This document shows positions 1 to 5,435 of a DNA stretch of 6,479 bases, one piece after another. A model generated the notes under the pieces. The model ran no database searches, was not told the DNA's origin, and saw only the letters and a program-made list of their open reading frames with translations. The position numbers and the translations under genes are program-made. Position 1 is the stretch's first letter; each line of letters begins with the position of its first letter. Origin of the DNA: Aphodosoma sp045614825 (GTDB lineage: Bacteria > Bacteroidota > Bacteroidia > Bacteroidales > Paludibacteraceae); the NCBI GenBank assembly GCA_045614825.1, contig JAZLDO010000175.1:1-6479 (forward strand). Direction: 5' to 3'.

Positions 1-140
1 AGCTCGCTTTCGACTTCGACAGTCACGTCGTTGAGGTCAATCCAAATGATTTCGTTGAGCGACACTTCGGTGAGAGTGTCCATTGTTTTGCCGATTTTGA
101 TACGGCCATTATCGCGATAGAATATTCTTAGTTCAGACAT
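1..140 (-). CDS. Probable CorA-like divalent-cation transporter, N-terminal fragment
   Basis: This is the first 46 codons of a minus-strand gene that runs off the left edge. Translation from the ATG at 140-138 gives MSELRIFYRDNGRIKIG, then an acidic stretch with the segment IIWIDLNDVTVEVE near residues 31-44. The pattern hydrophobic-WIDL-x-(D/N)-(P/V)-T-x-E-x-E is typical of the start of the cytoplasmic domain in CorA-family magnesium/cobalt channels. The diagnostic C-terminal GMN motif and the membrane helices lie outside the window, so the family call rests on this segment alone. Codon use is like that of rsmA next to it. The gene lies 275 nt downstream of rsmA on the same strand, probably with its own promoter. 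The leader has no Shine-Dalgarno sequence. Confidence 0.5.
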   Translation of the reverse strand, partial: MSELRIFYRDNGRIKIGKTMDTLTEVSLNEIIWIDLNDVTVEVESE

Positions 141-415
141 ACGGGCAAGTTGAAAGTTTTTTTTAAACAGAAGTACAAAAAATATTTATAGGTCGATTAT
201 TTTTTTTGCACTTGAATAGTTTAGATTGGCTTCCTTTGTTTTTTTAAGTACAGATTTTTTTCTTTTTAACAGAAGTAGATAACTTTTTTTCCTATAAGTA
301 CATATTTTTGTACTTAAAAAAAGGTTGTCCTCACTAAATTTTAAAATAGATATTGCACTTTATAAGCCTATAAATTGATTCTGTACTTATGTTAAGACGA
401 AAAATATGTAATCTA
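141..415. other. AT-rich intergenic region between the CorA-like gene and rsmA
   Basis: I find no gene in these 275 nt. The region is rich in runs of T on the plus strand. The heptamer AAGTACA occurs at 171-177, 246-252 and 296-302, and its reverse complement TGTACTT at 309-315 and 382-388; a near match, AAGTAGA, lies at 273-279. The copies at 296 and 309 face each other inside a long imperfect hairpin (278-329, listed separately). A smaller AT-only hairpin, TTTATA/TATAAA, lies at 359-374. The region should hold the 3' end of the rsmA transcript and the promoter of the CorA-like gene, but I see no clean TAnnTTTG box on the minus strand; the nearest is TATTTTTTG at 184-176, with a 3-nt instead of a 2-nt gap. 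Confidence 0.7.
278..329. repeat. Long imperfect inverted repeat (hairpin) downstream of rsmA
   Basis: An inner perfect 8-bp stem, TAAGTACA (295-302) and TGTACTTA (309-316), closes a 6-nt loop. After a 4-nt bulge (CCTA, 291-294) an outer arm at 278-290 pairs with 317-329. Eleven of 13 outer positions are Watson-Crick and two are T/G, which would be U-G wobbles in a plus-strand RNA but A/C mismatches in a minus-strand RNA. It lies about 90-140 nt beyond the rsmA stop, so it could help end or stabilise that transcript. There is no clean U-tract after it in that direction, so I do not call it a terminator. Confidence 0.6.
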
Positions 416-1201
416 TCAACACGACGGAGGCTGACTAAGAATTTGCTGCACGAGATTGGTGAGTTCGATGAATTCGGCAACTGAGAGTTGCTCTGGGCGT
501 TTGTTGAAAATCTCTTCGTTCATTGCTCTGCCCTGCATGAGGGATTTGAGCGAGTTGCGCATAGTCTTGCGGCGCTGATTGAACGCTGTTTTGACTACCG
601 AAATAAAGAGTTTTTCGTCGCATCCGAGGCTCTGTTTCGAGTTGCGGGTCATGCGAATGACTGCCGACTTGACCTTTGGTGGTGGATTGAACACATGCTC
701 GTGAACAGTGAAAAGATATTCAATATCGTAGAATGCTTGGAGAAGCACCGATGTGATGCCATAGGTTTTGGAGCCATGTGGCGCTGCGATGCGCTCGGCT
801 ACCTCTTTTTGTATCATACCAGAGCAGACTGGTATGCGGTCGCGATGTTCGAGCACTTTGAAGAAGATTTGGCTCGAGATGTTATATGGATAGTTGCCAA
901 TGACCATAAATGGGCCTTCGCCAACGATTGTGTCGAGATTGAGACGAAGGAAGTCGCCTTCGACTACGTGCAAGTGTGGGTAATGCTCCTTAAGATAAAC
1001 CACCGACTCGGTGTCGATTTCGATGGCAGTGAGGTTGATATTGGGGTTCTGCAAAAGAAACTGTGTGAGCACACCCATACCCGGACCAATCTCGATGACA
1101 CGAGTTGGCTCGGCTGTCGGTAGCGATTCGGCAATGTGCTGCGCTACACGCAAGTCGGTTAGGAAATGTTGTCCTAAATGTTTCTTTGCTCTTACTTCCA
1201 T
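416..1201 (-). CDS. rsmA: 16S rRNA (adenine(1518)-N6/adenine(1519)-N6)-dimethyltransferase RsmA/KsgA
   Basis: RsmA uses S-adenosylmethionine to dimethylate two adjacent adenines in the 3'-terminal hairpin of 16S rRNA, a late step in small-subunit assembly in the cytoplasm. The 261-residue protein has all family landmarks: KHLGQHFL (7-14), SAM-binding EIGPGMGVLT (37-46), the acidic EID (61-63), EGDFL (81-85), catalytic GNYPYNISS (102-110), FNPPPKV (171-177) and FNQRRKTMRNSL (207-218) in the C-terminal RNA-binding region. The length is normal and nothing is broken. I start at the ATG at 1201, which begins MEVRAKKHLGQ as expected. An upstream in-frame ATG at 1228 would add nine residues encoded by a heptamer repeat and is unlikely. 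The gene diverges from the membrane-protein pair to its right and reads towards the CorA-like gene. Loss of this enzyme gives kasugamycin resistance in other bacteria. Confidence 0.97.
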   Translation of the reverse strand: MEVRAKKHLGQHFLTDLRVAQHIAESLPTAEPTRVIEIGPGMGVLTQFLLQNPNINLTAIEIDTESVVYLKEHYPHLHVVEGDFLRLNLDTIVGEGPFMVIGNYPYNISSQIFFKVLEHRDRIPVCSGMIQKEVAERIAAPHGSKTYGITSVLLQAFYDIEYLFTVHEHVFNPPPKVKSAVIRMTRNSKQSLGCDEKLFISVVKTAFNQRRKTMRNSLKSLMQGRAMNEEIFNKRPEQLSVAEFIELTNLVQQILSQPPSC

Positions 1202-1209
1202 AATATAAA

Positions 1210-1251
1210 GTCTACAGTCTCCTGTCAACGGTCTACTGTCAATGGTCTACA
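1210..1251. repeat. Six tandem degenerate heptamers beginning with GTC
   Basis: GTC recurs exactly every 7 nt at 1210, 1217, 1224, 1231, 1238 and 1245. The units are variants of GTCTACA (first and sixth identical, fourth GTCTACT) and GTCAAYG (third and fifth), with GTCTCCT second. The array starts 9 nt upstream of the rsmA ATG and must lie in or next to its 5' leader. Such degenerate heptamer runs between genes are something I recall from many Bacteroidetes genomes; their role is unknown to me. Confidence 0.8.
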
Positions 1252-1255
1252 AAAA

Positions 1256-1283
1256 ATTGCGCATTGTGCTTTGTGAATTGTGC
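1256..1283. repeat. Four tandem degenerate heptamers, consensus ATTGTGC
   Basis: The units start at 1256 (ATTGCGC), 1263 (ATTGTGC), 1270 (TTTGTGA) and 1277 (ATTGTGC), with a poorer fifth unit at 1284. The array is separated from the GTC heptamers by four A residues. The third unit supplies the TTTG (1270-1273) of the promoter that reads into the GtrA-family gene, so the repeat is part of, or has been captured by, that promoter. Confidence 0.7.
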
Positions 1284-1300
1284 ATTTTTGCGTATCTTTG
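1270..1300 (+). promoter_or_regulatory. Bacteroidetes-type promoter for the GtrA/flippase-like operon
   Basis: TTTG at 1270-1273 is followed after exactly 19 nt by TATCTTTG at 1293-1300. This matches both halves of the Bacteroidetes primary-sigma consensus (TTTG, 19-21 nt, TAnnTTTG). Transcription should start near 1306-1308, giving a leader of about 40 nt before the ATG at 1346. Confidence 0.8.
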
Positions 1301-1302
1301 CA

Positions 1303-1324
1303 AACAATTTGCTAACAATTTGCA
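1303..1324 (+). repeat. Tandem 11-nt direct repeat in the 5' leader
   Basis: AACAATTTGC occurs at 1303-1312 and again at 1314-1323, an 11-nt period, immediately downstream of the -7 box. The flanks are also roughly mirror-related: CTTTGCAAA at 1296-1304 and TTTGCAAAAG at 1319-1328. One helical turn of spacing at a probable transcription start suits a dimeric regulator site, but no regulator is identified. Confidence 0.5.
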
Positions 1325-1345
1325 AAAGTAACTATTTTTAGCCAA

Positions 1346-1858
1346 ATGACCAAAAAAATAAGAGAAAAAATACACCCTATAAATCATTTCGTTCAAAACC
1401 TGATACTAACGATTATCAATTTTGTATATATTCCGTTCAAAAAATACATCCCATATCAACTATTTAGATATGGTTGTTCGGGTGGTGCGAATATGGTTTT
1501 TGATTGGGTATTGTACTTTATTTTCTATAATTTCATCTTCTGTCACAACATCTTGCACATTGGACCAATAGCCATCAGTGCCCACATTGCTTCGTTCGTA
1601 TTCACATTCCCTATCACGTTTCTCAGCGGTTTCTGGTTGGGGAGATACATCAGCTTCAAAGAGTCAGAGATGCGCGGTTGGTCGCAACTGGCTAGATACC
1701 TATTTGTGGTGGCAATGTGCATCCTTATTAACTATATTAGCCTCAAATTTTTCGTAGAAATATGCCATTTCTACCCAACTCCATCGAAAATGATTACCAC
1801 AGGCATCACTACTGTGTTTAGTTTTTTAATGCAAAAATTTTTCACTTTTAAAGCATGA
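1346..1858 (+). CDS. GtrA-family integral membrane protein
   Basis: This 170-residue protein looks like a GtrA-family protein (Pfam GtrA/DPMS-like), a group of four-helix membrane proteins linked to movement of polyprenyl-phosphate sugars or cell-surface polysaccharide synthesis. Predicted helices are near residues 40-63, 74-99, 117-140 and 147-165, after a basic N-terminus. Family-like segments are FRYGCSGGANMVFDWVLYF at the first helix and the twice-used ending FWLGRYISF (96-104) and FLMQKFFTF (160-168), reflecting the internal duplication of these proteins. The length is slightly above the usual 120-160 because of the roughly 38-residue N-terminal extension. Its stop overlaps the next gene's start (ATGA at 1855-1858), so the two are probably translationally coupled and act together. 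The substrate cannot be told from the sequence; no glycosyltransferase is adjacent. Confidence 0.8.
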   Translation: MTKKIREKIHPINHFVQNLILTIINFVYIPFKKYIPYQLFRYGCSGGANMVFDWVLYFIFYNFIFCHNILHIGPIAISAHIASFVFTFPITFLSGFWLGRYISFKESEMRGWSQLARYLFVVAMCILINYISLKFFVEICHFYPTPSKMITTGITTVFSFLMQKFFTFKA

Positions 1859-2799
1859 AGCTTAAAACTACATACAAGATATTTGTGCGTATTATTGTTG
1901 TAATAGCCTACTGCGTAATAATTTACAAATTAGCGACCTACGACAATTACGACACACTATTCATCCAATTTGCATCAAATATTCCAACAAATTGGATATA
2001 TTTAGTGCTTTGTCTTTTATTGATGCCATGCAATATGCTGACAGAATCAATAAAATGGCAATGCGCCACATGGAATATTGAAAAAATATCTTTCAAGAAA
2101 GCAATTATATCAACCCTTCGTGGACAAGTAGGAAGTATTGCTACACCCAATAAATTAGGCGATATTCCAACTCGCGCTTTATCTCTACAAGATGCAAATA
2201 AAGCGCCTGGAATTATCATGGGATTCATTGCCGCATGGTGTCTATCGGCTGTTATTATCGCTATCGGAGCTTCGACGTCTGCCAAATATCTATCAATCTA
2301 CTACCCTGAAATACTCAATGAAGATTTACTAATTTTCGCAAACGAAAGCTGGATTGGGCTAATAATTCTAGCATTTCTGCCGATTTGGAGTAGAATTATC
2401 AACACAGAAAAAATAAAATCAACGAGAATAAAAAACACCATTGAATCAATTGCTCAAACAAGATTCAGACAACTCTTTTCTTTTGTTTTGTTATCTTTTC
2501 TGCGATATACAATATTCTGCACACAATTGTTTCTAATGTTCCACTTCTTCGACATAAACATCACTATATCTCAGGCAGTTATAGCAATACCAACAATATA
2601 CTTGCTTTCAACGCTGACACCTACAATACCAGTCTCTGAGGCAGCCACGCGCAGTGGTTATGCTGTATTTGTCTTAGCCCCATTCTGCTCTTCTGCACCA
2701 ACCATAGCCCTCTCCACATCCCTCCTTTGGGCTCTCAACTGTGGTCTCCCAATAATCTTAGGTTCTTTCCTTTTTAACAATAAAAAAACAAAATATTAA
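1855..2799 (+). CDS. Flippase-like membrane protein of the lysylphosphatidylglycerol synthase TM family
   Basis: This 314-residue hydrophobic protein has about seven or eight predicted helices (roughly 8-25, 47-62, 119-143, 165-180, 208-230, 238-256, 288-306). It resembles the YbhN/AglD/MprF membrane domain (LPG_synthase_TM, formerly UPF0104). Supporting segments are TPNKLGDIPTRALSLQ (97-112), matching the family's P-x-x-x-G-(E/D)-x-x-R-A region, and LTPTIPVSEAATRSG (254-268), matching the conserved proline-rich loop ending in Glu. There is no C-terminal soluble aminoacyl-transferase domain, so aminoacylation of lipids is unlikely; a role in moving lipid or lipid-linked intermediates is inferred. 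The loop carries PTIPVSE where many members have a glycine-rich P-x-P-G-G-x-G-x-x-E. Its ATG overlaps the upstream GtrA stop by four bases, so the two genes form an operon. A T-tailed hairpin follows at 2865-2898. Confidence 0.75.
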   Translation: MKLKTTYKIFVRIIVVIAYCVIIYKLATYDNYDTLFIQFASNIPTNWIYLVLCLLLMPCNMLTESIKWQCATWNIEKISFKKAIISTLRGQVGSIATPNKLGDIPTRALSLQDANKAPGIIMGFIAAWCLSAVIIAIGASTSAKYLSIYYPEILNEDLLIFANESWIGLIILAFLPIWSRIINTEKIKSTRIKNTIESIAQTRFRQLFSFVLLSFLRYTIFCTQLFLMFHFFDINITISQAVIAIPTIYLLSTLTPTIPVSEAATRSGYAVFVLAPFCSSAPTIALSTSLLWALNCGLPIILGSFLFNNKKTKY

Positions 2800-2864
2800 A
2801 AAGGCCCCCTCGCAAAACAAATTTTCACTTAAAAATTCACCGATTATACAATTTCACCCTCCAT

Positions 2865-2898
2865 AATATCATTAAATTTCACTTTAATGATATTTTTT
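2865..2898 (+). terminator. AT-rich hairpin with T-tract after the flippase-like gene
   Basis: AATATCATTAAA (2865-2876) and TTTAATGATATT (2883-2894) form a perfect 12-bp stem around a 6-nt loop. The stem runs into six T residues at 2893-2898. The shape is that of an intrinsic terminator for the GtrA/flippase-like operon. The stem is almost free of G-C pairs, so termination may be weak. Confidence 0.6.
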
Positions 2899-2917
2899 AT
2901 GTTAAATTTTACAAATA

Positions 2918-2945
2918 AAAACATTATATTAGAAAATAATGTTTT
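2918..2945. promoter_or_regulatory. Perfect 10-bp inverted repeat over the kinase promoter; possible operator
   Basis: AAAACATTAT (2918-2927) and ATAATGTTTT (2936-2945) are exact reverse complements with an 8-nt spacer. The right arm touches the first base of the TATCTTTG box at 2945, and the left arm covers the position expected for the -33 element. That placement suits a dimeric regulator, possibly RprY itself, but binding is not shown by the sequence. Confidence 0.45.
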
Positions 2946-2952
2946 ATCTTTG
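2945..2952 (+). promoter_or_regulatory. Promoter -7 box (TATCTTTG) for the histidine kinase gene
   Basis: TATCTTTG fits TAnnTTTG exactly and is the same octamer as at 1293-1300. I see no TTTG about 19-21 nt upstream; that position lies in the inverted repeat. A weak -33 element is typical of promoters that need an activator or are regulated. Transcription should start near 2959, about 20 nt before the ATG at 2981. Confidence 0.6.
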
Positions 2953-2980
2953 CATCGTTTTTCAGATATACTCGTAAAAA

Positions 2981-4504
2981 ATGAAGATTTTTAACAAAAA
3001 AAATTCTATTTGGCTTATAATATCCCTAATGGTAGTAGCATTCACTTTGCTAATATCGTTACAATTCAGCTATGTCATACGTACAAAAAATATAATCACC
3101 AAACAATATGCCGATGCAGTACAACGCAGCCTCTATCGCACAGTAAAATCTATCGAAGAAGCTGAGGTATTAACATATATAGATGAATCATTTAAAAACG
3201 ACACTCCCGAAGCTCGCAAAGCCAAAGAAGCAATCAAAAAAGCACGTAGCGAAGACATACAGAATATTATTGAACAGCATATAGATTCGATTATAACAAG
3301 AAATACCAATCTATTAAACACAAACCAACCAAACACATCAATATCTGCTGCTACTCAAAAATATAACGAAAAACAATACAAACGTTTCATTCAGGCCAAA
3401 AGTCTAATGGAAATTGTAACAGCAAAACTATTAAACGACTCTCACAATCGCGACATAACCACACGCATAGACCCCTATTATCTCCGCGATCAGCTGACAT
3501 ACAATCTCGAACAAAACGGCATTACAAGTGAATTCTACTTTGCCGTATCAGACAAAAACAACAAAACAGTACACCGATTCAACGAAAAAACTTTCGACAT
3601 CACATCTACGAATTGTTTCAAACAACAACTATTCCCTTCTGACACAGAGACCAAAAGCCCATACTACCTATACATATTTTTCCCAAACAAAAACAAAGAA
3701 AACATACCGAATATAAAAATATTATACCCACCTTTCTTTGTAACTTTGCTACTACTAATAGTATGTTCATTCACAATATGGTACATATTCCGTCAACAAA
3801 AACTAAATGAAATCAAAACCGATTTCATCAACAATATGACCCACGAACTTAAAACTCCCGTGGCATCAATCTCCCTTGCATCTCAAATGCTTAACGACCC
3901 AGATGTGTCAAAATCGCCACAAATGCTTGAACATATATCAAAAATAGTACGCGACGAGACAAAACGACTAACATTCTTAGTTGACAAAGTATTACACATG
4001 TCGGTCTTCGAACAACGCAATATAAAAATAGAACTACAAGAAAATAACATAAACGAAATATTACAAACAATAATTGAGAACTATTCACTCAAAATACATT
4101 CAAAAGGAGGAAATATTTACACTGAACTACACGCACACAATGCTTTCGTTGAAATTGACGAAATGCACTTCGCAAACATAATATATAACCTCCTTGACAA
4201 TGCAGTAAAATATTCACGCGAAAACACACCTATAATCGTAACGGTATCAACATGGAACGAAAAAAATCGTCTATTCATAGCTGTAGAAGACAACGGAATT
4301 GGAATTAAAAAAGAATATCTAAAACACATTTTCGATAAATTCTACCGCGTTCCAACAGGCAATCGTCACGACATAAAAGGCTTCGGATTAGGACTATCAT
4401 ACGTAAAAAAAATAGTCCAACTACACAATGGAAACATAAAAGTGGAATCAGAACCTAATATTGGCACAAAATTCGTAATAGACTTAAAAACAATAGAAAT
4501 ATAA
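2981..4504 (+). CDS. rprX: Membrane sensor histidine kinase, RprX-like
   Basis: This 507-residue protein is a complete inner-membrane sensor kinase. Order: first helix about 10-30, periplasmic sensor about 31-250, second helix about 251-270, then HisKA and HATPase domains. The H-box is FINNMTHELKTPVAS with phosphoacceptor H288; the N-box is NIIYNLLDNAVKYS (399-412), the G1 box EDNGIGI (436-442), the F-box IFDKFYR (450-456) and the G2 box KGFGLGLSYV (466-475). All catalytic motifs are intact. There is no HAMP domain; the second helix leads almost directly into HisKA. The sensor domain begins with a charged, probably helical stretch (75-105, rich in Lys, Glu and Ala) and matches no sensor fold I know. 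The length, architecture and partner fit RprX of Bacteroides. Codons are A/T-ending, unlike pckA. The regulator gene follows after 68 nt. Confidence 0.85.
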   Translation: MKIFNKKNSIWLIISLMVVAFTLLISLQFSYVIRTKNIITKQYADAVQRSLYRTVKSIEEAEVLTYIDESFKNDTPEARKAKEAIKKARSEDIQNIIEQHIDSIITRNTNLLNTNQPNTSISAATQKYNEKQYKRFIQAKSLMEIVTAKLLNDSHNRDITTRIDPYYLRDQLTYNLEQNGITSEFYFAVSDKNNKTVHRFNEKTFDITSTNCFKQQLFPSDTETKSPYYLYIFFPNKNKENIPNIKILYPPFFVTLLLLIVCSFTIWYIFRQQKLNEIKTDFINNMTHELKTPVASISLASQMLNDPDVSKSPQMLEHISKIVRDETKRLTFLVDKVLHMSVFEQRNIKIELQENNINEILQTIIENYSLKIHSKGGNIYTELHAHNAFVEIDEMHFANIIYNLLDNAVKYSRENTPIIVTVSTWNEKNRLFIAVEDNGIGIKKEYLKHIFDKFYRVPTGNRHDIKGFGLGLSYVKKIVQLHNGNIKVESEPNIGTKFVIDLKTIEI

Positions 4505-4511
4505 ACCACGA

Positions 4512-4552
4512 TTAGAGTTTTAGAGTTAATAACTTTCTCCTCTAACCTCTAA
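4512..4552. repeat. Heptamer-derived inverted repeat between kinase and regulator genes
   Basis: TTAGAG at 4512-4517 and 4520-4525 faces CTCTAA at 4540-4545 and 4547-4552. The two pairs make a 12-bp hairpin with a small 2x1 internal loop and a 14-nt apical loop. The right arm is a tandem heptamer, CTCTAAC at 4540-4546 and 4547-4553, followed by a degenerate AACCTCT at 4559-4565. There is no T-tract, so it is more likely to modulate read-through, RNA stability or translation of the regulator than to terminate. Confidence 0.65.
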
Positions 4553-4572
4553 CCAATTAACCTCTCAATAAT

Positions 4573-5259
4573 ATGGAAAAAACAAAAATTCTCCTCTGCG
4601 AAGACGATGAAAGTTTAGGCATGCTTCTTCGCGAATACCTACAAGCAAAAAATTACAACGTAACACTCGCTCCTGACGGAGAAGCTGGTTATCAATTGTT
4701 CACAAACGACAAATTCGACCTCTGTATTCTTGATGTTATGATGCCTAAAAAAGATGGCTTCACTCTTGCACAAGATATCCGAAAAATAAACAACATCATT
4801 CCTATCATATTCCTCACAGCTAAAACACTTAAGGATGATGTACTTGAAGGATTCCGTATTGGAGCAGATGATTATATCACAAAACCTTTCTCAATGGAAG
4901 AAATGTTGCTTCGTATCGAAGCTATTATGCGCCGAATTAGCGGAAAACGAAACAAAAATGTCAACGAATTCCAAATCGGCAGCATGACTTTCGACGTACA
5001 AAAACAAACTTTAACCACAAGCAAAGGCATTGTCAAACTCACAACTAAAGAATGTGAACTACTCACTCTTCTTGTACAAAATGCTAATACAATACTCGAA
5101 AGAGATTATGCTCTCAAATCTATATGGATTGAATGCACCACCTACAATGCCCGCAGTATGGATGTTTATATCACGAAACTACGCAAAATCATAAAAGACG
5201 ATCCTGATGTTGAAATTATAAACATCCATGGAAAAGGTTACAAACTCATAGTTCCATAA
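4573..5259 (+). CDS. rprY: OmpR/PhoB-class response regulator, RprY-like
   Basis: This 228-residue DNA-binding regulator is the likely phosphorylation target of the kinase encoded just upstream. The receiver domain (about 4-118) has acidic residues E10, D11 and D12, phosphoacceptor D54 in LDVMMPKKDGF, switch T82 in IIFLTAKT and K104 in DDYITKPFS. The winged-helix domain (about 130-228) ends with recognition helix NARSMDVYITKLRK and wing IINIHGKGYKLIVP. Length and sequence fit RprY of Bacteroides very closely. RprY of Bacteroides fragilis was first noticed for altering porin expression and tetracycline resistance when expressed in E. coli. The gene is probably co-transcribed with the kinase; I see no TAnnTTTG box in the 68-nt gap. 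No clear terminator follows before the pckA promoter. The start at 4573 is the only sensible ATG before the conserved ILLCEDD strand. Confidence 0.9.
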   Translation: MEKTKILLCEDDESLGMLLREYLQAKNYNVTLAPDGEAGYQLFTNDKFDLCILDVMMPKKDGFTLAQDIRKINNIIPIIFLTAKTLKDDVLEGFRIGADDYITKPFSMEEMLLRIEAIMRRISGKRNKNVNEFQIGSMTFDVQKQTLTTSKGIVKLTTKECELLTLLVQNANTILERDYALKSIWIECTTYNARSMDVYITKLRKIIKDDPDVEIINIHGKGYKLIVP

Positions 5260-5283
5260 TACGTTACGTCCCTAAAAAATACT

Positions 5284-5295
5284 TTTTGTACAAAA
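5284..5295. promoter_or_regulatory. Perfect 12-nt palindrome upstream of the pckA promoter
   Basis: TTTTGTACAAAA is fully self-complementary and lies about 47 nt upstream of the pckA -7 box, just beyond the rprY stop. It shares the TGTAC core with the AAGTACA/TGTACTT words of the 141-415 gap. It could be a regulator half-site pair; chance in AT-rich DNA is possible. Confidence 0.3.
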
Positions 5296-5341
5296 TACAA
5301 GAATTATCTCATTTTTTCTTTTATACTTCAATTTTTTTTTG

Positions 5342-5349
5342 TAAATTTG
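5342..5349 (+). promoter_or_regulatory. Promoter -7 box (TAAATTTG) for pckA
   Basis: TAAATTTG fits TAnnTTTG. The region 19-21 nt upstream is T-rich but has no exact TTTG. Transcription should start near 5356, giving a leader of about 80 nt. That leader can fold: GGG (5365-5367) and TTTGTT (5371-5376) pair with AACAAA (5381-5386) and CCC (5389-5391). The start codon at 5436 follows an A-rich stretch with no Shine-Dalgarno sequence, as usual for highly expressed Bacteroidetes genes. Confidence 0.6.
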
Positions 5350-5435
5350 CAACGTGAGAAATATGGGCCATTTGTTTTCTAACAAAAACCCGTTAAATAT
5401 AAAATTATTAACTACTTAACATATCAAAAAAAATT

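Noticed and set aside
303..310. TATTTTTG on the plus strand as a promoter
   Set aside because: It fits TAnnTTTG but has no TTTG upstream and no plus-strand gene downstream; it is the loop of a hairpin in T-rich DNA. Kept only as a hint in a finding.
488..1123. A 211-codon plus-strand open frame opposite rsmA
   Set aside because: It is entirely antisense to the intact, motif-complete rsmA and has no recognisable domain; it is open because of rsmA codon composition.
1202..1228. Nine-residue N-terminal extension of RsmA from an upstream ATG
   Set aside because: The extension is encoded by the heptamer repeat, and family members start at the MxVRAKKxLGQ region; the ATG at 1201 fits better.
1200..1228. 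TTGACA, 17 nt, TATTAT on the minus strand upstream of rsmA, resembling a sigma-70 promoter
   Set aside because: The -10-like box overlaps the rsmA start codon, so the transcript would begin inside the gene, and Bacteroidetes primary sigma factors do not use this consensus.
1210..1283. The short repeats as a CRISPR array
   Set aside because: The units are 7 nt with no spacers, and no cas gene is present.
1947..2285. A 112-codon minus-strand open frame inside the flippase-like gene
   Set aside because: It is antisense to a conserved membrane protein and has no recognisable features.
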